Origin: Myxococcota bacterium
GTDB lineage: Bacteria > Myxococcota_A > UBA796
NCBI GenBank assembly: GCA_029251165.1
Contig: JAQXDW010000024.1
Coordinates: 62,001-126,000 of the forward strand
Length of the DNA: 64,000 nucleotides
Direction of reading: 5' to 3'
Shown here: piece after piece, positions 48,796 to 58,792 of the stretch
Layout: each line of letters starts with the position of its first letter
How positions within the stretch are numbered: the first letter of the stretch is position 1
Notes under the pieces: generated by a model
What the model was told of the DNA's origin: nothing
Database searches by the model: none
Seen by the model: the letters and a program-made list of their open reading frames with translations, nothing else
Program-made: the position numbers and the translations under genes

Positions 48796-51357
48796 TTACT
48801 CGACGGTGACGGCGGGAAGCGGCGCCGTCCAGCCGTCGCCGTCGACGTCGACGCGGATCGCCGCGGCCATCGCCCAAGGGAGGTTGCTGTAGACGATGCT
48901 GCTGGTGCTGTCAGACTCTGCCACCAGCACGATCACCGCGTCGGCCTCCAGGTCCAGCGCCAGGGTGGTGCGCAGTCGCTCGGGGTACTCGCCGGTCACC
49001 GGGATCTCTTCGCCGCGCTCACCGTCGATGTAGACCACCAGTCGATCCACCGGCACCCAGCTCGACGTCCACACCGCGACCTCCAGCTCGACCGCTCCGG
49101 TGAGGGTCTGACCCGGTGCCCACTGCCCGCCGGCGGTGACCTCCAGGTAGGGACCGGTGGAGACGACGGTGGCCTGCGCGGCCATCGCCGCCGTGAGTAC
49201 AGCATCCGTTACGGTCGCGCCATCGGTGTACAGGAATGTAACGCTCTCTCCGACACCGCCGCGATAGCCGTGGCTGTCGCTGACCCCGACCGGCGTGGGG
49301 GTCAGCCCACGGGCGGTCATGTCGAGATAGGCAGCGAACGCCTCGTCGTGCTCGCTGTCGTTGATGACCTCCATCGCGTCGAAGTCTGCCGACCAGTAGT
49401 CGGCGTCCTGAACGACGCCCCGGCTGTAGCCGGCAGCCGAGAGCATCCCAGAGTCAAACGGGTGGTTGAGCTGGATGACCCCATCGCCGACCTGCGCGCG
49501 GATGGCCTCGAACAGCTCAGGGGTCTGCTGGACCTGCTGCCACCACCGCAGGGCGCCGTTGTTTGGCTCACCGATGACCGCGCTGAGGGGGTAGACATTG
49601 AGGTGACCACGCAGGACCGGGCTGACCTCGTCCGCGACGATGCTGGAGAGCCAGTCCTCTATTCCCAGCGCCGAGAGGAGCGGGCGGTAGTCAGAGACGT
49701 GATCGTGGTCGGTCCCGAAGTGAACATCGACGCCCGCGCCGGCATGGGTGAGCAGCCGGTGACTCATCGGAATGTTTGCATCTCCGGAGGGCGCAGCGTG
49801 GCTGTGCGGATCGATGATAGCCACCGTGGGAGAGTACGACTCGTCGAGAGTTAGCGTTATATCAACAGCTTTTCCACTGCCTATGGAAAACGACTCGATG
49901 TAGGGCTCGAACCGCAGACCGCGGTGTGCGGTCAGGGTGTAGTCACCCGGCTCCAGCGGGAGGCTCAGGGGGCCTGCGGCGAGCCACCCCTCAGCCATCA
50001 GCCCCGAGGGCCGACCTGGGACAATTCGGCTGTCTGAGGAGACGGAATCACCCGAGGCAAAGGCGATCTGGACCGTCGCGGGCCGTCCGTCTGCTGCCTG
50101 CACCGTGAGCAAGCCCGGCGCGGTGAGGCTCAGGGCTGTGTCGTCGGTGGCCGGAAGAATCTCCGAGATGCCATAGCCCTCCGCGAACGGAATCGGCGCA
50201 GCCCCCGCCGACATGCTCAGCAGGGCCTCCTCTCGGAGCGCCTCCGTCGCGTAGGAAGAGTACCAGCCAGCGCCCTCGGCGATGTCGAGGTGCTTGCCCT
50301 CTCCTCGACCCGTGGCGACCGCATCGTAGCTCCCGAGCGGAGCCTGGAGCGACCACGCGCCGTCGGCATCGGTGCGGGTGAGGAGAACCGGAGCGCCGCT
50401 GTCGTCGAGGATGTGAACCCGAGCGCCGGCGACCGGCTGTGCGCCATCGGTGACGCGCCCGGCGAGGGTCTGGGTGCTCTGTCCGCTGCGGGCATACCAG
50501 GCATCCGTGAGCTCGGAGAGGTCCTGGGCGACACCGATGGTGCGCCGCCAGGTCACCGTGTCGCCCTCGCTGAGGGCCTGGGAGCCCTGGGACGCCGTCA
50601 CGATCGGGCCGAGGGCAGAGAGGAGCTGCTGGGCAGCGCTGGTGACGAACGCCTCGTCCTCAGGGAAGATCGCCATGGCGACCTCGCCGCGTCGACCGAT
50701 CAGGGCCGGCCAGTCGCCTTCTCCCTCCAGCCCCTCTCCAGCGCCCCAGGGGATCGCGGCATCCGTGGACAGGAGCAGAAGATCTCCCTGCTCGATGACA
50801 GTCTCGGAGTCCTGCCAGGTCAGGGTGGTCTCCATGAGCAGCAGCGGACTGTCAGGCTCCAGGGTGTAGCGGGTGGAGATCCAGACCCCCAGCTCCGGAA
50901 CCAGTGCATCGCTCTCCAGGCTGCCGGTGAGCAGCTGCATCGGTGCGCCCGGTCCCTCCGCGACCACCACCGCCGGGCCACCGCTGATGCCGTCACTGAC
51001 CACTGTGACGCTCTCCGCCTTCATCAGACGCCCCAGGCCGACCATCACCCCGAGCTCATCGATCACGTCCCGTCCCGGGACTCCCTCGGGACGAATCGCA
51101 TCCGCATCGATGATGCCGCCGCCGTAGTCGATGTAGTAGCTCCCGGGACGGGTGCCCTGGATGACGAACTGTGCGCGGCTGTTGTAGAGCTTGATGTCGC
51201 CGGCCTGTCCCTCCGCAGCGATGCCGCCAAACAGGGCCGCTTCGTCCGTGATGACCCCGGCGCGAGACTCTCCGTCACTCAGCGAAGAGACGAGGTCGAC
51301 GGGATCGGCCTCGACGGGGACAGGATCGGGCTTGCAGGCGAGGAGAAGAAGCAGCAT
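48796..51357 (-). CDS. CehA/McbA-family metallohydrolase lipoprotein (PHP fold)
   Basis: The signal peptide MLLLLLAC is a lipobox. The first 500 residues are beta-rich, including a carboxypeptidase-regulatory-like domain (LAGRVTDGAQPVAGARVHIL). From about residue 580 comes a PHP-type metal site: DPHSHAAPSGDANIP, GTDHDHVSDY, QLNHPFD and VSDSHGY, the His/Asp set of CehA/McbA hydrolases. The enzymes cleave phosphate or carbamate esters; the substrate here is not known. At 853 residues it is long for the family. ATG 51357 opens the signal peptide. Confidence 0.82.
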   Translation of the reverse strand: MLLLLLACKPDPVPVEADPVDLVSSLSDGESRAGVITDEAALFGGIAAEGQAGDIKLYNSRAQFVIQGTRPGSYYIDYGGGIIDADAIRPEGVPGRDVIDELGVMVGLGRLMKAESVTVVSDGISGGPAVVVAEGPGAPMQLLTGSLESDALVPELGVWISTRYTLEPDSPLLLMETTLTWQDSETVIEQGDLLLLSTDAAIPWGAGEGLEGEGDWPALIGRRGEVAMAIFPEDEAFVTSAAQQLLSALGPIVTASQGSQALSEGDTVTWRRTIGVAQDLSELTDAWYARSGQSTQTLAGRVTDGAQPVAGARVHILDDSGAPVLLTRTDADGAWSLQAPLGSYDAVATGRGEGKHLDIAEGAGWYSSYATEALREEALLSMSAGAAPIPFAEGYGISEILPATDDTALSLTAPGLLTVQAADGRPATVQIAFASGDSVSSDSRIVPGRPSGLMAEGWLAAGPLSLPLEPGDYTLTAHRGLRFEPYIESFSIGSGKAVDITLTLDESYSPTVAIIDPHSHAAPSGDANIPMSHRLLTHAGAGVDVHFGTDHDHVSDYRPLLSALGIEDWLSSIVADEVSPVLRGHLNVYPLSAVIGEPNNGALRWWQQVQQTPELFEAIRAQVGDGVIQLNHPFDSGMLSAAGYSRGVVQDADYWSADFDAMEVINDSEHDEAFAAYLDMTARGLTPTPVGVSDSHGYRGGVGESVTFLYTDGATVTDAVLTAAMAAQATVVSTGPYLEVTAGGQWAPGQTLTGAVELEVAVWTSSWVPVDRLVVYIDGERGEEIPVTGEYPERLRTTLALDLEADAVIVLVAESDSTSSIVYSNLPWAMAAAIRVDVDGDGWTAPLPAVTVE

Positions 51358-52134
51358 CCCGGCAGGGTAGCAGGACGGGGCGTAGACAGCACTCTCCGTA
51401 TCCCCGCGATCCCCTGCGCGCAGCCTGGAGGGCAGGTCGCTCTCGACCGTGTCGCACCGGTCAGCGAGCGGTTGATTCGTGGCACCGTGGAGGTTGCTGC
51501 TGGCGCTGGGAGCAGGTGCGGCGCGGTAAGGCTTCAGGCTCCTTGAGGCGGCGAAGACCATCGCTCAGGGCTTGTCTTCCCATCACGGTTAACGAACCCG
51601 GACATGGGCGCATCAATGACCGCCCCACAGCACCCATGAATCGGATGATGAAAACATAACAAATGTTACACGTTAACTATTGAGCAAAAATTCCATCCGC
51701 AGCCTTGTCATCGCCAGACCGCACGCAACCATAACGCGTAACATCACGCAAAGGTGCGGGGCGCGACTCGCTGCCGCGTCCTGCGCTATCGCGGGTGCTG
51801 TAGAGGACCACGTCGACGACCGCACCAGACATCGAGAGGCCCTCGCTGCCGTCGACCGTATCAGCCGTCACACGCTTCATCTTGACCCGGACCACCTGAC
51901 CCCGAGCCGCTCCGGGCCCCTGCATCCGCGATGGGGCCATCCGCGCTCGGCGCACTGTCGGAATCGGGGGGAGGCTGCGCGCATCGCTCAGATCGATGGG
52001 GATTCCGCTGGAGACCGTGCAGCCTTCGCTGCCACCGGCGTTGGTGAGGTTAGACCCGTCTCGATCACATGAGGCCGTGTTGACGATCCTGATCGTCCGA
52101 TGGGCTAAGCTCAGTCCTCTCTCGGAGGTTTGAG
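51358..52134. other. Intergenic region of 777 bp with weak open frames
   Basis: Between the metallohydrolase and a small membrane protein. The part 51590-51720 is markedly AT-richer than the window. A minus-strand frame (51677-52261) has a stretch with TASCDRDGSNLTNAGG but no start, signal peptide or Shine-Dalgarno, and overlaps the real gene at 52135. I cannot call a gene here. Confidence 0.5.
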
Positions 52135-52467
52135 ATGGAGCAGCCTGAAGAACAGCAAGCACCTGGGATGATGATGCCCGCCATCTGGGTCGTCCTGGCG
52201 GTCCTCGGCAGTGTTGCAGCATGCGTAGGGGTCGGACTCTCTGCATCAGACTCCGAGACAATGGGCGTCTACGCGACGAAGATCGCAGCGTTCCCGCTGG
52301 GCTTCCTGCTGTCTGCGGCGCTGGGCGGGCTGATCATTCACTTCGCAGTGAAGCGGGCCACCACCTTGCTGCGCGTGGTCGCTCCGATGGGCTGCGGCTG
52401 CCTCGGCGGGCTGGTCACCCTGGCTGGAGCCTTCTTCTTCTTCATGGCGATCTTCCCCGCGCTGTGA
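52135..52467 (+). CDS. Two- or three-span small membrane protein
   Basis: ATG at 52135 is preceded by GGAGG. The 110-residue product has hydrophobic helices at about residues 15-35, 48-70 and 78-105, with a CGCLGG turn. There is no known family. It is followed after three bases by the GNAT acetyltransferase gene on the same strand, so the two form a short operon. Confidence 0.7.
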   Translation: MEQPEEQQAPGMMMPAIWVVLAVLGSVAACVGVGLSASDSETMGVYATKIAAFPLGFLLSAALGGLIIHFAVKRATTLLRVVAPMGCGCLGGLVTLAGAFFFFMAIFPAL

Positions 52468-52470
52468 TCG

Positions 52471-52971
52471 GTGAGCCCTGACGTGCCAGTCATCCGCGAC
52501 GCGGTGCCCGCCGATGCCGCTGCAATCGCAGAGATCTACACCGAGTCGATCGTTCAGGGCGACGCCACCATGGACGAGACGCCGTGGACCCCCGCGCAGG
52601 TCACCGGGATGATGGCCGCGCACAGCGCGCGAGAGGGCTTCATCGTGCTCGAGCACGGCGGGGAGGTCCTGGGCTGGGGGGTGTACAAGCGCTACAGCCC
52701 CCGAACGGGCTACCGCTTTGCCGGCGAGACCGCGACCTACCTGCGGCGAGACAAGACCGGAGCAGGGCATGGCTCGCGGCTCAAGCGGGCGCTGATTGAG
52801 CGGTGCCGGGCAAGCGGCTACCGACACCTCGTGGCGCGTGTGTTCGCAGACAACGCCGCCAGCGTCGCCTACAACCAGCGCCTCGGCTACACGGTCGTCG
52901 GCACGCAGCGGCAGATCGGCTTCCGCAGCGGACGCTGGGTGGACGTCACCATCCTCCAGCTCATCCTCTGA
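52471..52971 (+). CDS. GNAT N-acetyltransferase (PAT/MddA-like)
   Basis: The 166-residue protein begins VIRDAVPADAAAIAEIY, followed by the substrate segment TMDETPWTP, and has the acetyl-CoA binding loop RRDKTGAGHGSRLKRALI near residue 95, then a conserved ARVFADNAASVAYNQRLGY. This is the phosphinothricin/methionine sulfoximine acetyltransferase subgroup, which acetylates amino groups of small amino-acid-like compounds. The true substrate is unknown. GTG is the start codon. Confidence 0.85.
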   Translation: MSPDVPVIRDAVPADAAAIAEIYTESIVQGDATMDETPWTPAQVTGMMAAHSAREGFIVLEHGGEVLGWGVYKRYSPRTGYRFAGETATYLRRDKTGAGHGSRLKRALIERCRASGYRHLVARVFADNAASVAYNQRLGYTVVGTQRQIGFRSGRWVDVTILQLIL

Positions 52972-53079
52972 CACCCGACAGCCGCACCACTGACTGCGCC
53001 GGATCTCACTGGGGAAGTCGCCATCGGTGCGGTCTCAGCAGGTGTCGTGATACAACGCCTGCTCAATCCGAGGATCACG

Positions 53080-53799
53080 ATGCTCTTCTTTCTGGCCCTG
53101 ACCGCATGCGACGACAACACCGCCGAGACGCCGGAGGAGAAGCCTCCCGCTGAGGAGATCACGCCCGCGCCGCCCGAGCCGCCCACGCCGCCAGTCGTCA
53201 CCCCGGATGAGCCCCCTGCGGAGCCGATCCCCGAGGCGCTGGTCCCTCCGGCCAGCCACCCCGCATCTCCCGACAGCTACACGATCACCTGGGAGACCAC
53301 CAAGGGCGCGTTCGACACCACCTGCACCCGCTCCTGGGCCCCCAACGGCGCGGACCGCCTCTACCACCTCGTGCAGTCTGGCTTCTACGAGGACGTCGCC
53401 TACTTCCGCGTGATCGACGGCTTCATGGCGCAGTTCGGTCTGCACGGAACCCCCGCAGTGACCAAGCAGTGGAAGGAGGCGAGCATCGACGACGATCCGG
53501 CCGGGCAGTCCAACAAGCTGGGCTACCTCACCTTCGCCACCGCCGGCCCCAACACCCGCACCACCCAGCTGTTCATCAACTTCGGCGACAACGCCCGGCT
53601 CGATGAGAGCGGCTTCACCCCGGTCTGCAAGGTCGACGGCAAGGGCATGGACACCGTGAATGCGCTGTACAAGGGCTACGGCGAGGGGGCTCCCCGGGGC
53701 CGTGGTCCCAGCCAGGGCCTGATCCACAAGCGCGGCAACGAGTACCTCCGCGAGGCATTCCCGGAGCTGGACTACATCAAGACGGCCACGATCAAGTAG
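53080..53799 (+). CDS. Cyclophilin-type peptidyl-prolyl isomerase lipoprotein
   Basis: A signal peptide ends in a lipobox (LALTAC) and is followed by a Pro/Glu-rich linker of about 45 residues. The cyclophilin domain covers residues 65-235: FYEDVAYFRVIDGFMAQFG, the GYLTFATAGPNTRTTQLFIN core and FTPVCKVDGKGMDTV. It catalyses cis-trans isomerisation of prolyl bonds during folding of exported proteins. The FRVIDGFMAQ active-site Arg is present. The start ATG 53080 opens the signal peptide. Confidence 0.9.
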   Translation: MLFFLALTACDDNTAETPEEKPPAEEITPAPPEPPTPPVVTPDEPPAEPIPEALVPPASHPASPDSYTITWETTKGAFDTTCTRSWAPNGADRLYHLVQSGFYEDVAYFRVIDGFMAQFGLHGTPAVTKQWKEASIDDDPAGQSNKLGYLTFATAGPNTRTTQLFINFGDNARLDESGFTPVCKVDGKGMDTVNALYKGYGEGAPRGRGPSQGLIHKRGNEYLREAFPELDYIKTATIK

Positions 53800-53838
53800 C
53801 CGAGGCCGACCGGCTCGCTCCGTGCGGGACCGCGAGGG

Positions 53839-54681
53839 CTACCAGGTCGCCGGCGTGGCTGTGAACTGAACCGCTGCAGAGACGGCCTTTCGACCGTCCT
53901 CCAGCGTGATGTCTGCCACCCCGTCCTGGTTGGCGAAGTCTCGGATGAAGTCGATCAGCTCGTCGCGGGTCATGTCGAGGTAGTCGGCGGAGTCGTAGTC
54001 CTCTCCGGTGGGAATGATCGACTCGATGACATCATCGACGAACGCATCCGCCGGGACCGCGCCGCCGAGGATGCCGCTGGTGCTGCCATCCTCCAGGGTG
54101 CCGGTCATCACGACCAGCTCCAGGGGGATGAGGACCGGATCCTCTCCGGAGATGAGCGAGAACGGAAGCTCCGCGAGGCCTGCGGACACCGTGAACTCAG
54201 TCTGGGTGTCGAAGACGCCAGCGAACCGGCTGTTGGGCTGACCGTCGTCGCCATAGGACAGCGGATCGACCGAGACCGCGCCGCTCTTGTCGGACAGCCC
54301 GAGCAGCACGTCGTAGCGCAGCTCGACTCCGACCTGCTCGGCGTCGGTGAGCAGCACGATGTTGCCCTTCTTCAGATCGCTGACGATGCTCTTGTTGATC
54401 TCACCTGGCGCCAGCGGCTCGCCGGTGATGCCCGCGGCGAGGTTGAGCACGCTGGGCAGCTTGTTGTCCGCCTCGCCGTCGCCGTCGATGTCCTGACCGA
54501 CCGTGGCGTCGGTGATGATCGAGAAGGTCTCCACCCGGTAGCTGCCAGCGGTGTAGGTGCTGGCGCTCTCCTCGGGGAGGGTCTCTGTGGCGGTGTCGTC
54601 GGCAGCGCCGGCGGTGGCAGTGTCGGATTCCTTGTCACCGCAGGCGAGCAGCAGGGGCAAGATGATGAGTGCAGGGCGCAT
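53839..54681 (-). CDS. Lipoprotein of unknown function
   Basis: AGGAG precedes ATG 54681. The signal peptide MRPALIILPLLLAC has a lipobox and is followed by a Thr/Glu/Asp-rich linker and a domain of about 230 residues with a GDGEADNK loop and several beta strands. I do not recognise the domain. The many Asp residues suggest calcium binding. It lies tail-to-tail with the cyclophilin gene, 39 bp apart. Confidence 0.72.
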   Translation of the reverse strand: MRPALIILPLLLACGDKESDTATAGAADDTATETLPEESASTYTAGSYRVETFSIITDATVGQDIDGDGEADNKLPSVLNLAAGITGEPLAPGEINKSIVSDLKKGNIVLLTDAEQVGVELRYDVLLGLSDKSGAVSVDPLSYGDDGQPNSRFAGVFDTQTEFTVSAGLAELPFSLISGEDPVLIPLELVVMTGTLEDGSTSGILGGAVPADAFVDDVIESIIPTGEDYDSADYLDMTRDELIDFIRDFANQDGVADITLEDGRKAVSAAVQFTATPATW

Positions 54682-54909
54682 GGTGGTCTCCTCTGAGGGG
54701 ACAACATACCGCCGGACGGAGGGATTCCGCTGCGCGCCGTGCTTCGCGCGTGCAGTACCATGCCGCGATGCGCTCGCTGCCCCCGCCTCCGCTGGACCTC
54801 CCTTCCCACGACACCACCGCGGCGATCCCTGCCGGAGTCACCGCGCAGCCACATCCGCTGGCGGCCTCTGGCGCTCCTGCCTCCGCGCTTTCGCGCTGAG
54901 CTCTCCCCT

Positions 54910-55716
54910 GTGCTTCTCCTCCTCCTCGCCTGCCACACCGTTCCCCATGACGCCCGGCACACCGACTGCGCCACCTGCCATGCCCCGCAGGTCGCCGCGT
55001 GGTCCGAGAGTCGACACGCGGTCGCCTACAGCAACCCCATCTTCCAGCACAGCTGGGCAGAGACTCAGGATCCATGGTGCCTGACCTGCCACCTGCCCGA
55101 CGACGGCGTGACCTGTGGGACCTGCCATGGCCTGAAGAAGCAGACCTGTGCAGACTGCCATGAATTCGACCTGCCTCAAGCACTGGGCGGGGCAGCGTCG
55201 GGCACGCTGGGACAGAGCACCGTCTCAGAGTGGCGCGCCTCTGGTGCTGCGGCAGCGGGAACCGGCTGCATCGACTGTCACCCCCCGCACCATCCTGCCG
55301 GTGGACACGACCGGGGGCGGGTGCGCGCAGCGGTGGATGCTGCCGTGGTGGCCCGAGGCGACACGGTCGAGGCAGCGATCTCTGTCGACGGCATCGGCCA
55401 TGCCTTCCCGACCGGCGATCCGTTCCGGCGGCTCCAGCTCTCGGTCTGTGCAGACCTCACCTGCACCCAGCCGCTCGCCCGGGTCGAGCTGGAGCGCCGC
55501 CTGGAGCGCACCGACGACGGCAGCTGGATGCTCGACCGCGACACCCGGATTCCACCGCCCGCCGACGGACTCCGTGCCGCGCGATCGTTCACGCTGCATG
55601 CCCCCGGAGCGGTCGCCTGGGAGCTGGTGATGCACCTCACCGATCCACAGCACGCAGCGGAGCTGGGCCCTCGTGCTGGGTATATTGTCGCCACTGGACC
55701 CGTGGAGCGCCCATGA
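54910..55716 (+). CDS. Pentaheme cytochrome c lipoprotein
   Basis: From a GTG start the protein opens with a lipobox signal peptide (MLLLLLAC). The first 140 residues contain five CxxCH haem-binding motifs: CATCH, CLTCH, CGTCH, CADCH and CIDCH. Extra His residues could serve as distal ligands. The last 130 residues form a beta-rich domain without haem sites. It would carry electrons at the cell surface or in the periplasm. The start is inferred from the lipobox; the frame is open further upstream to 54739 but without leader features. It is coupled to the next gene by a four-base overlap. Confidence 0.8.
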   Translation: MLLLLLACHTVPHDARHTDCATCHAPQVAAWSESRHAVAYSNPIFQHSWAETQDPWCLTCHLPDDGVTCGTCHGLKKQTCADCHEFDLPQALGGAASGTLGQSTVSEWRASGAAAAGTGCIDCHPPHHPAGGHDRGRVRAAVDAAVVARGDTVEAAISVDGIGHAFPTGDPFRRLQLSVCADLTCTQPLARVELERRLERTDDGSWMLDRDTRIPPPADGLRAARSFTLHAPGAVAWELVMHLTDPQHAAELGPRAGYIVATGPVERP

Positions 55717-57908
55717 CCCTTCGCCCCCTCCTGCCGATCGGCATCCTGCTCGCGCTGGCCTGCGGAGGCGGAGGCGGCGACGTCACGTCAGAAGCACCGC
55801 AGGCGATCCCCCCGCAGGCGACCCCGCCCCTCGAGGGCTACGCCTACCTCCCCGGACCCGACGGCGGCGCCTCAGGTGCCCGATTCAGCCAGCTTGCACC
55901 CGGCGCAGCGGTCTTCGTCGGCGTCGACGATGCCAACCTCCGCGATGCCGATGAGGCGGTCCTTGAGACCCTGCGGCTCGGCAGCACCGTGACCATCATC
56001 GCGATCGACAGCGCGCCGGTCGAGGTCGTCGACCGCATGAACGTCTGGTACCAGGTGCGGCTGGCAGACGGAACCGAGGGGCGGCTGTTCGGGGGCCTCT
56101 TGACCCCGTTCGGCGGCCGTGAATTCCTGGAGGAGGTCAGCGGCGAGCGGGGCTGGGCGGTGACCTTTGCCCCAGACGGTCGACCCCGACTGCGCACCGA
56201 CAAGGCCCCCGGCTCCGACGAGGCGATCACCCTCGATCTCAACCCCAGCGACCGGTTCGTCGGCGGTCAGATGACGGTCAGCACCCGAAGCTGGGGAGAC
56301 CTCGAGGTGCGGTTTGACGTGATGCAGTGCCGACTCGACGGCGGAGCCGCCCCGGAGTGCAGCACGGCCACCGCCCGGATCGGTGCAGACAGCTCATCTC
56401 TGGAGCAGCTCACCCCGCCGGACCCCTGGCAGTACGCCGAGCCATGGAGCGAGCCGAGCTGTGAGGGCGGCACGAGCCTGGCCGTCTCTCTGCGCGAGAC
56501 CACCGGTCCGGTCGTGCAGCGCATGGAGGTCCCGATGTACATCCGGGGACCAGACACCGAGGTCCGCTGCTTCGACATCGGCGCGGTCAGCAGCGGCAGC
56601 CACCAGGGCAAGACCGTCACCTCTTGTGTGCAGATCTACCACGAGAAGAGCGGCGAGGTCACCGCAGCCTCCGCCCGATACCTCCGCGACGACGAAGGAT
56701 GGATCGAGCTGCCCTGCGCATCGGACATGAACGAGGGGGCTGCGATCCAGGCCCAGCTGGTGCGGGACCGCGTCCGGGTCACCGTCGATGCCAGCATCAG
56801 CGGCATTGACGGCATCGACCACACCGCTGCGCTGCACCTCAGCGACCACACCTTCCCCTACGATCACCACGCCCCAGGCACAGACCGCGCGACCCTCACC
56901 CCGGTCTTTAAAGACCCAGCGCTCGGGCAGGTCTACGCCAGCACGGACGCCCTGGTGGTTCCCCTCCCCGACGACACCGAGCTGCGCTACCGCTGGGAGC
57001 CGACGCTGAGCTGGTCTGGGGATGCCCCAGCGGTCGAGTACCGCGTGCAGACGATGGGCTGTGATGGCATCGCAGAGCGCCTGATCAACATCGAGCCCGA
57101 GGTGAGTGCAGCGGATCTGGAGACCGTCACGACCCTCACCGATGGCACCCCGGTCGGCCGCCTTCGCTCCCTCGCGCACCCGACAAGCACCCGACTCCTC
57201 AGCGAATTTGAGGCGCTGAAGTCCATCCCGAGCTCCGGCGACTTCGACCCGAGCATCAGCCGCGAGGCGCTGCTGGCGAAGGATCCCTGGCTGTTCATCG
57301 AGGCCCCCTGGGGACAGCACGTCCTGCTGTCTCGCGCCGACCTGACTCCCCCGGCGTGGTGCGAGCCGATCCTCTACGCCTACGCCGATCCGCCAGCCGA
57401 GATCCACATCGCGCCCCGGGCACCGCTGTCGTTTTTTAAGACCATCCCGCACGCCCCTGATGGCTGGCAGGGCATCGCGCAGCCCGACGGCAGCGTGATT
57501 GTGGACGGTCGGCGCTGGCCGGAGCTGTTCTGGGAGGGCCGCAGCGGGTGGTTCGCGCTGCCGGCGGACGGGGTCGTGGTCGCGGAGGCGGACCTCGCGG
57601 CGTACCTGACCACAGCGCTGCACGCCCAGGGCCTCCAGGACCACGAGGTGGACGACTTCCTCGATGCCTGGCTGCCCGACCTTGAGGGCCAGGGGCCGGT
57701 GTGGATCGGCTTCCACTCCCCCGACGCCATCGCGCAGCACGGTCCGCTGGACATCACGCCCCCGCCCGACACCCTCATCCGGGTGCTGATGGACGCCACC
57801 CCGACCGATGCGCCCCCAGACTGGGACGGATCCCTTCCCGACTTCGCCCCCGTCCCACAGCGCACGGGCGTCGTCGTCGTCGAGTGGGGCGGAATGACCC
57901 GCGAGTAG
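55713..57908 (+). CDS. Lipoprotein with SH3-like domain, coupled to cytochrome
   Basis: The ATG overlaps the stop of the cytochrome gene (ATGA). A lipobox (LLALAC) and a Gly/Pro linker are followed near residues 65-125 by a bacterial SH3-like domain (STVTIIAIDSAPVEVVDRMN, VWYQVRLADGTEGRLFGG). The remaining 600 residues are beta-rich and not assigned, and include many Trp and Asp. Coupled expression with a multihaem lipoprotein suggests a common complex in the envelope. The role is unknown. Confidence 0.75.
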   Translation: MTLRPLLPIGILLALACGGGGGDVTSEAPQAIPPQATPPLEGYAYLPGPDGGASGARFSQLAPGAAVFVGVDDANLRDADEAVLETLRLGSTVTIIAIDSAPVEVVDRMNVWYQVRLADGTEGRLFGGLLTPFGGREFLEEVSGERGWAVTFAPDGRPRLRTDKAPGSDEAITLDLNPSDRFVGGQMTVSTRSWGDLEVRFDVMQCRLDGGAAPECSTATARIGADSSSLEQLTPPDPWQYAEPWSEPSCEGGTSLAVSLRETTGPVVQRMEVPMYIRGPDTEVRCFDIGAVSSGSHQGKTVTSCVQIYHEKSGEVTAASARYLRDDEGWIELPCASDMNEGAAIQAQLVRDRVRVTVDASISGIDGIDHTAALHLSDHTFPYDHHAPGTDRATLTPVFKDPALGQVYASTDALVVPLPDDTELRYRWEPTLSWSGDAPAVEYRVQTMGCDGIAERLINIEPEVSAADLETVTTLTDGTPVGRLRSLAHPTSTRLLSEFEALKSIPSSGDFDPSISREALLAKDPWLFIEAPWGQHVLLSRADLTPPAWCEPILYAYADPPAEIHIAPRAPLSFFKTIPHAPDGWQGIAQPDGSVIVDGRRWPELFWEGRSGWFALPADGVVVAEADLAAYLTTALHAQGLQDHEVDDFLDAWLPDLEGQGPVWIGFHSPDAIAQHGPLDITPPPDTLIRVLMDATPTDAPPDWDGSLPDFAPVPQRTGVVVVEWGGMTRE

Positions 57909-57911
57909 CCC

Positions 57912-58739
57912 TCAGTAGACGCCCGTCCACTCCGCCGGTGCGTACTGGAAGAGCTCCCCCAGCGCGATGGTCGTCTGGGCGCCGTAGAACACGCTGGTGA
58001 CGTTTGCTGCATACCAGGGCGTGACCCAGGAGCCGGAGGCGTCCGCTCGGGCGATGGTGTTGCCGGCGGTGTAGAAGCCCCAGGACCACGACGGCAGGGT
58101 GGTCATCGGGCAGGACCCCTTCCAGGTCAGCGAGCCATCGCTGGTGGAGGGCGAGACGGTGAACGCGTAGTCGACGGTGCCGTCTGAGGCCCCCTGGTAC
58201 GTCATGCCGACATCCCCCAGCGCGGCGCTGCCGTAGGAGAGCAGGTAGAGGTCCGCCGCGCAGCTGAAGCCCTCGCCGGCCCAGCCATCCGGGCTGGCGA
58301 CCAGCTCAATGGAGGCATTCGCGGAGAGGATCGCCCCCTGCCCGGTCTGCGTCTGGAGCGAGGCACCGAAGCCGAAGTACATCGGGTAGTTGTAGCCGGG
58401 GAACGGGGTGAAGGCGGTCGCCATGCTGACGGTGTACGGACCGCCGCAGTCGCCCTCGCCGTAGCACTCGTCGTCCGCGCAGTCGGTCAGGCCGTCGCGG
58501 TCGTTGTCCATCCCGTCGGTGCAGTCCTCCAGACAGAAGTCGAGGCACTCGTCGTCCTCGCAGTCGGTCAGGCCGTCGCGGTCGTTGTCCACCCCGTCGA
58601 TGCAGTCTGTCTCGGAGTCGACCGCTGTGTCGGTGTCAGACACCTCCAGGCAGAGCCCGTCGTCGCCCATCACGAAGCCGTCCGGACACGCCGCCTTGTC
58701 GCCACAGGCGATGAGGAGCAGGGCGAGCAGGCGAGACAT
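57912..58739 (-). CDS. Lipoprotein with Cys/Asp-rich calcium-type repeats
   Basis: GGAGGT lies seven bases before ATG 58739. The signal peptide ends LLIAC. Residues 40-100 have two copies of a DGVDNDRDGLTDCEDDEC unit, a MopE-like metal-binding motif. The remaining 170 residues are a beta-rich exported domain with aromatic residues (YNYPMYFGFG, SWSWGFYTAG). Probably a calcium-stabilised surface protein; the role is not known. Confidence 0.8.
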   Translation of the reverse strand: MSRLLALLLIACGDKAACPDGFVMGDDGLCLEVSDTDTAVDSETDCIDGVDNDRDGLTDCEDDECLDFCLEDCTDGMDNDRDGLTDCADDECYGEGDCGGPYTVSMATAFTPFPGYNYPMYFGFGASLQTQTGQGAILSANASIELVASPDGWAGEGFSCAADLYLLSYGSAALGDVGMTYQGASDGTVDYAFTVSPSTSDGSLTWKGSCPMTTLPSWSWGFYTAGNTIARADASGSWVTPWYAANVTSVFYGAQTTIALGELFQYAPAEWTGVY

Positions 58740-58792
58740 GAGACCTCCCGCAGACACTGTACTCCTCATGCCACGTACTCCTCATGCCACGC

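Noticed and set aside
51677..52261. Minus-strand frame of 194 codons
   Set aside because: It overlaps the well-supported small membrane protein gene at 52135 and has no Shine-Dalgarno or leader.
56394..57740. Minus-strand frame of 448 codons opposite the SH3-like lipoprotein
   Set aside because: A GC-skew shadow; it lacks a plausible start and any domain.
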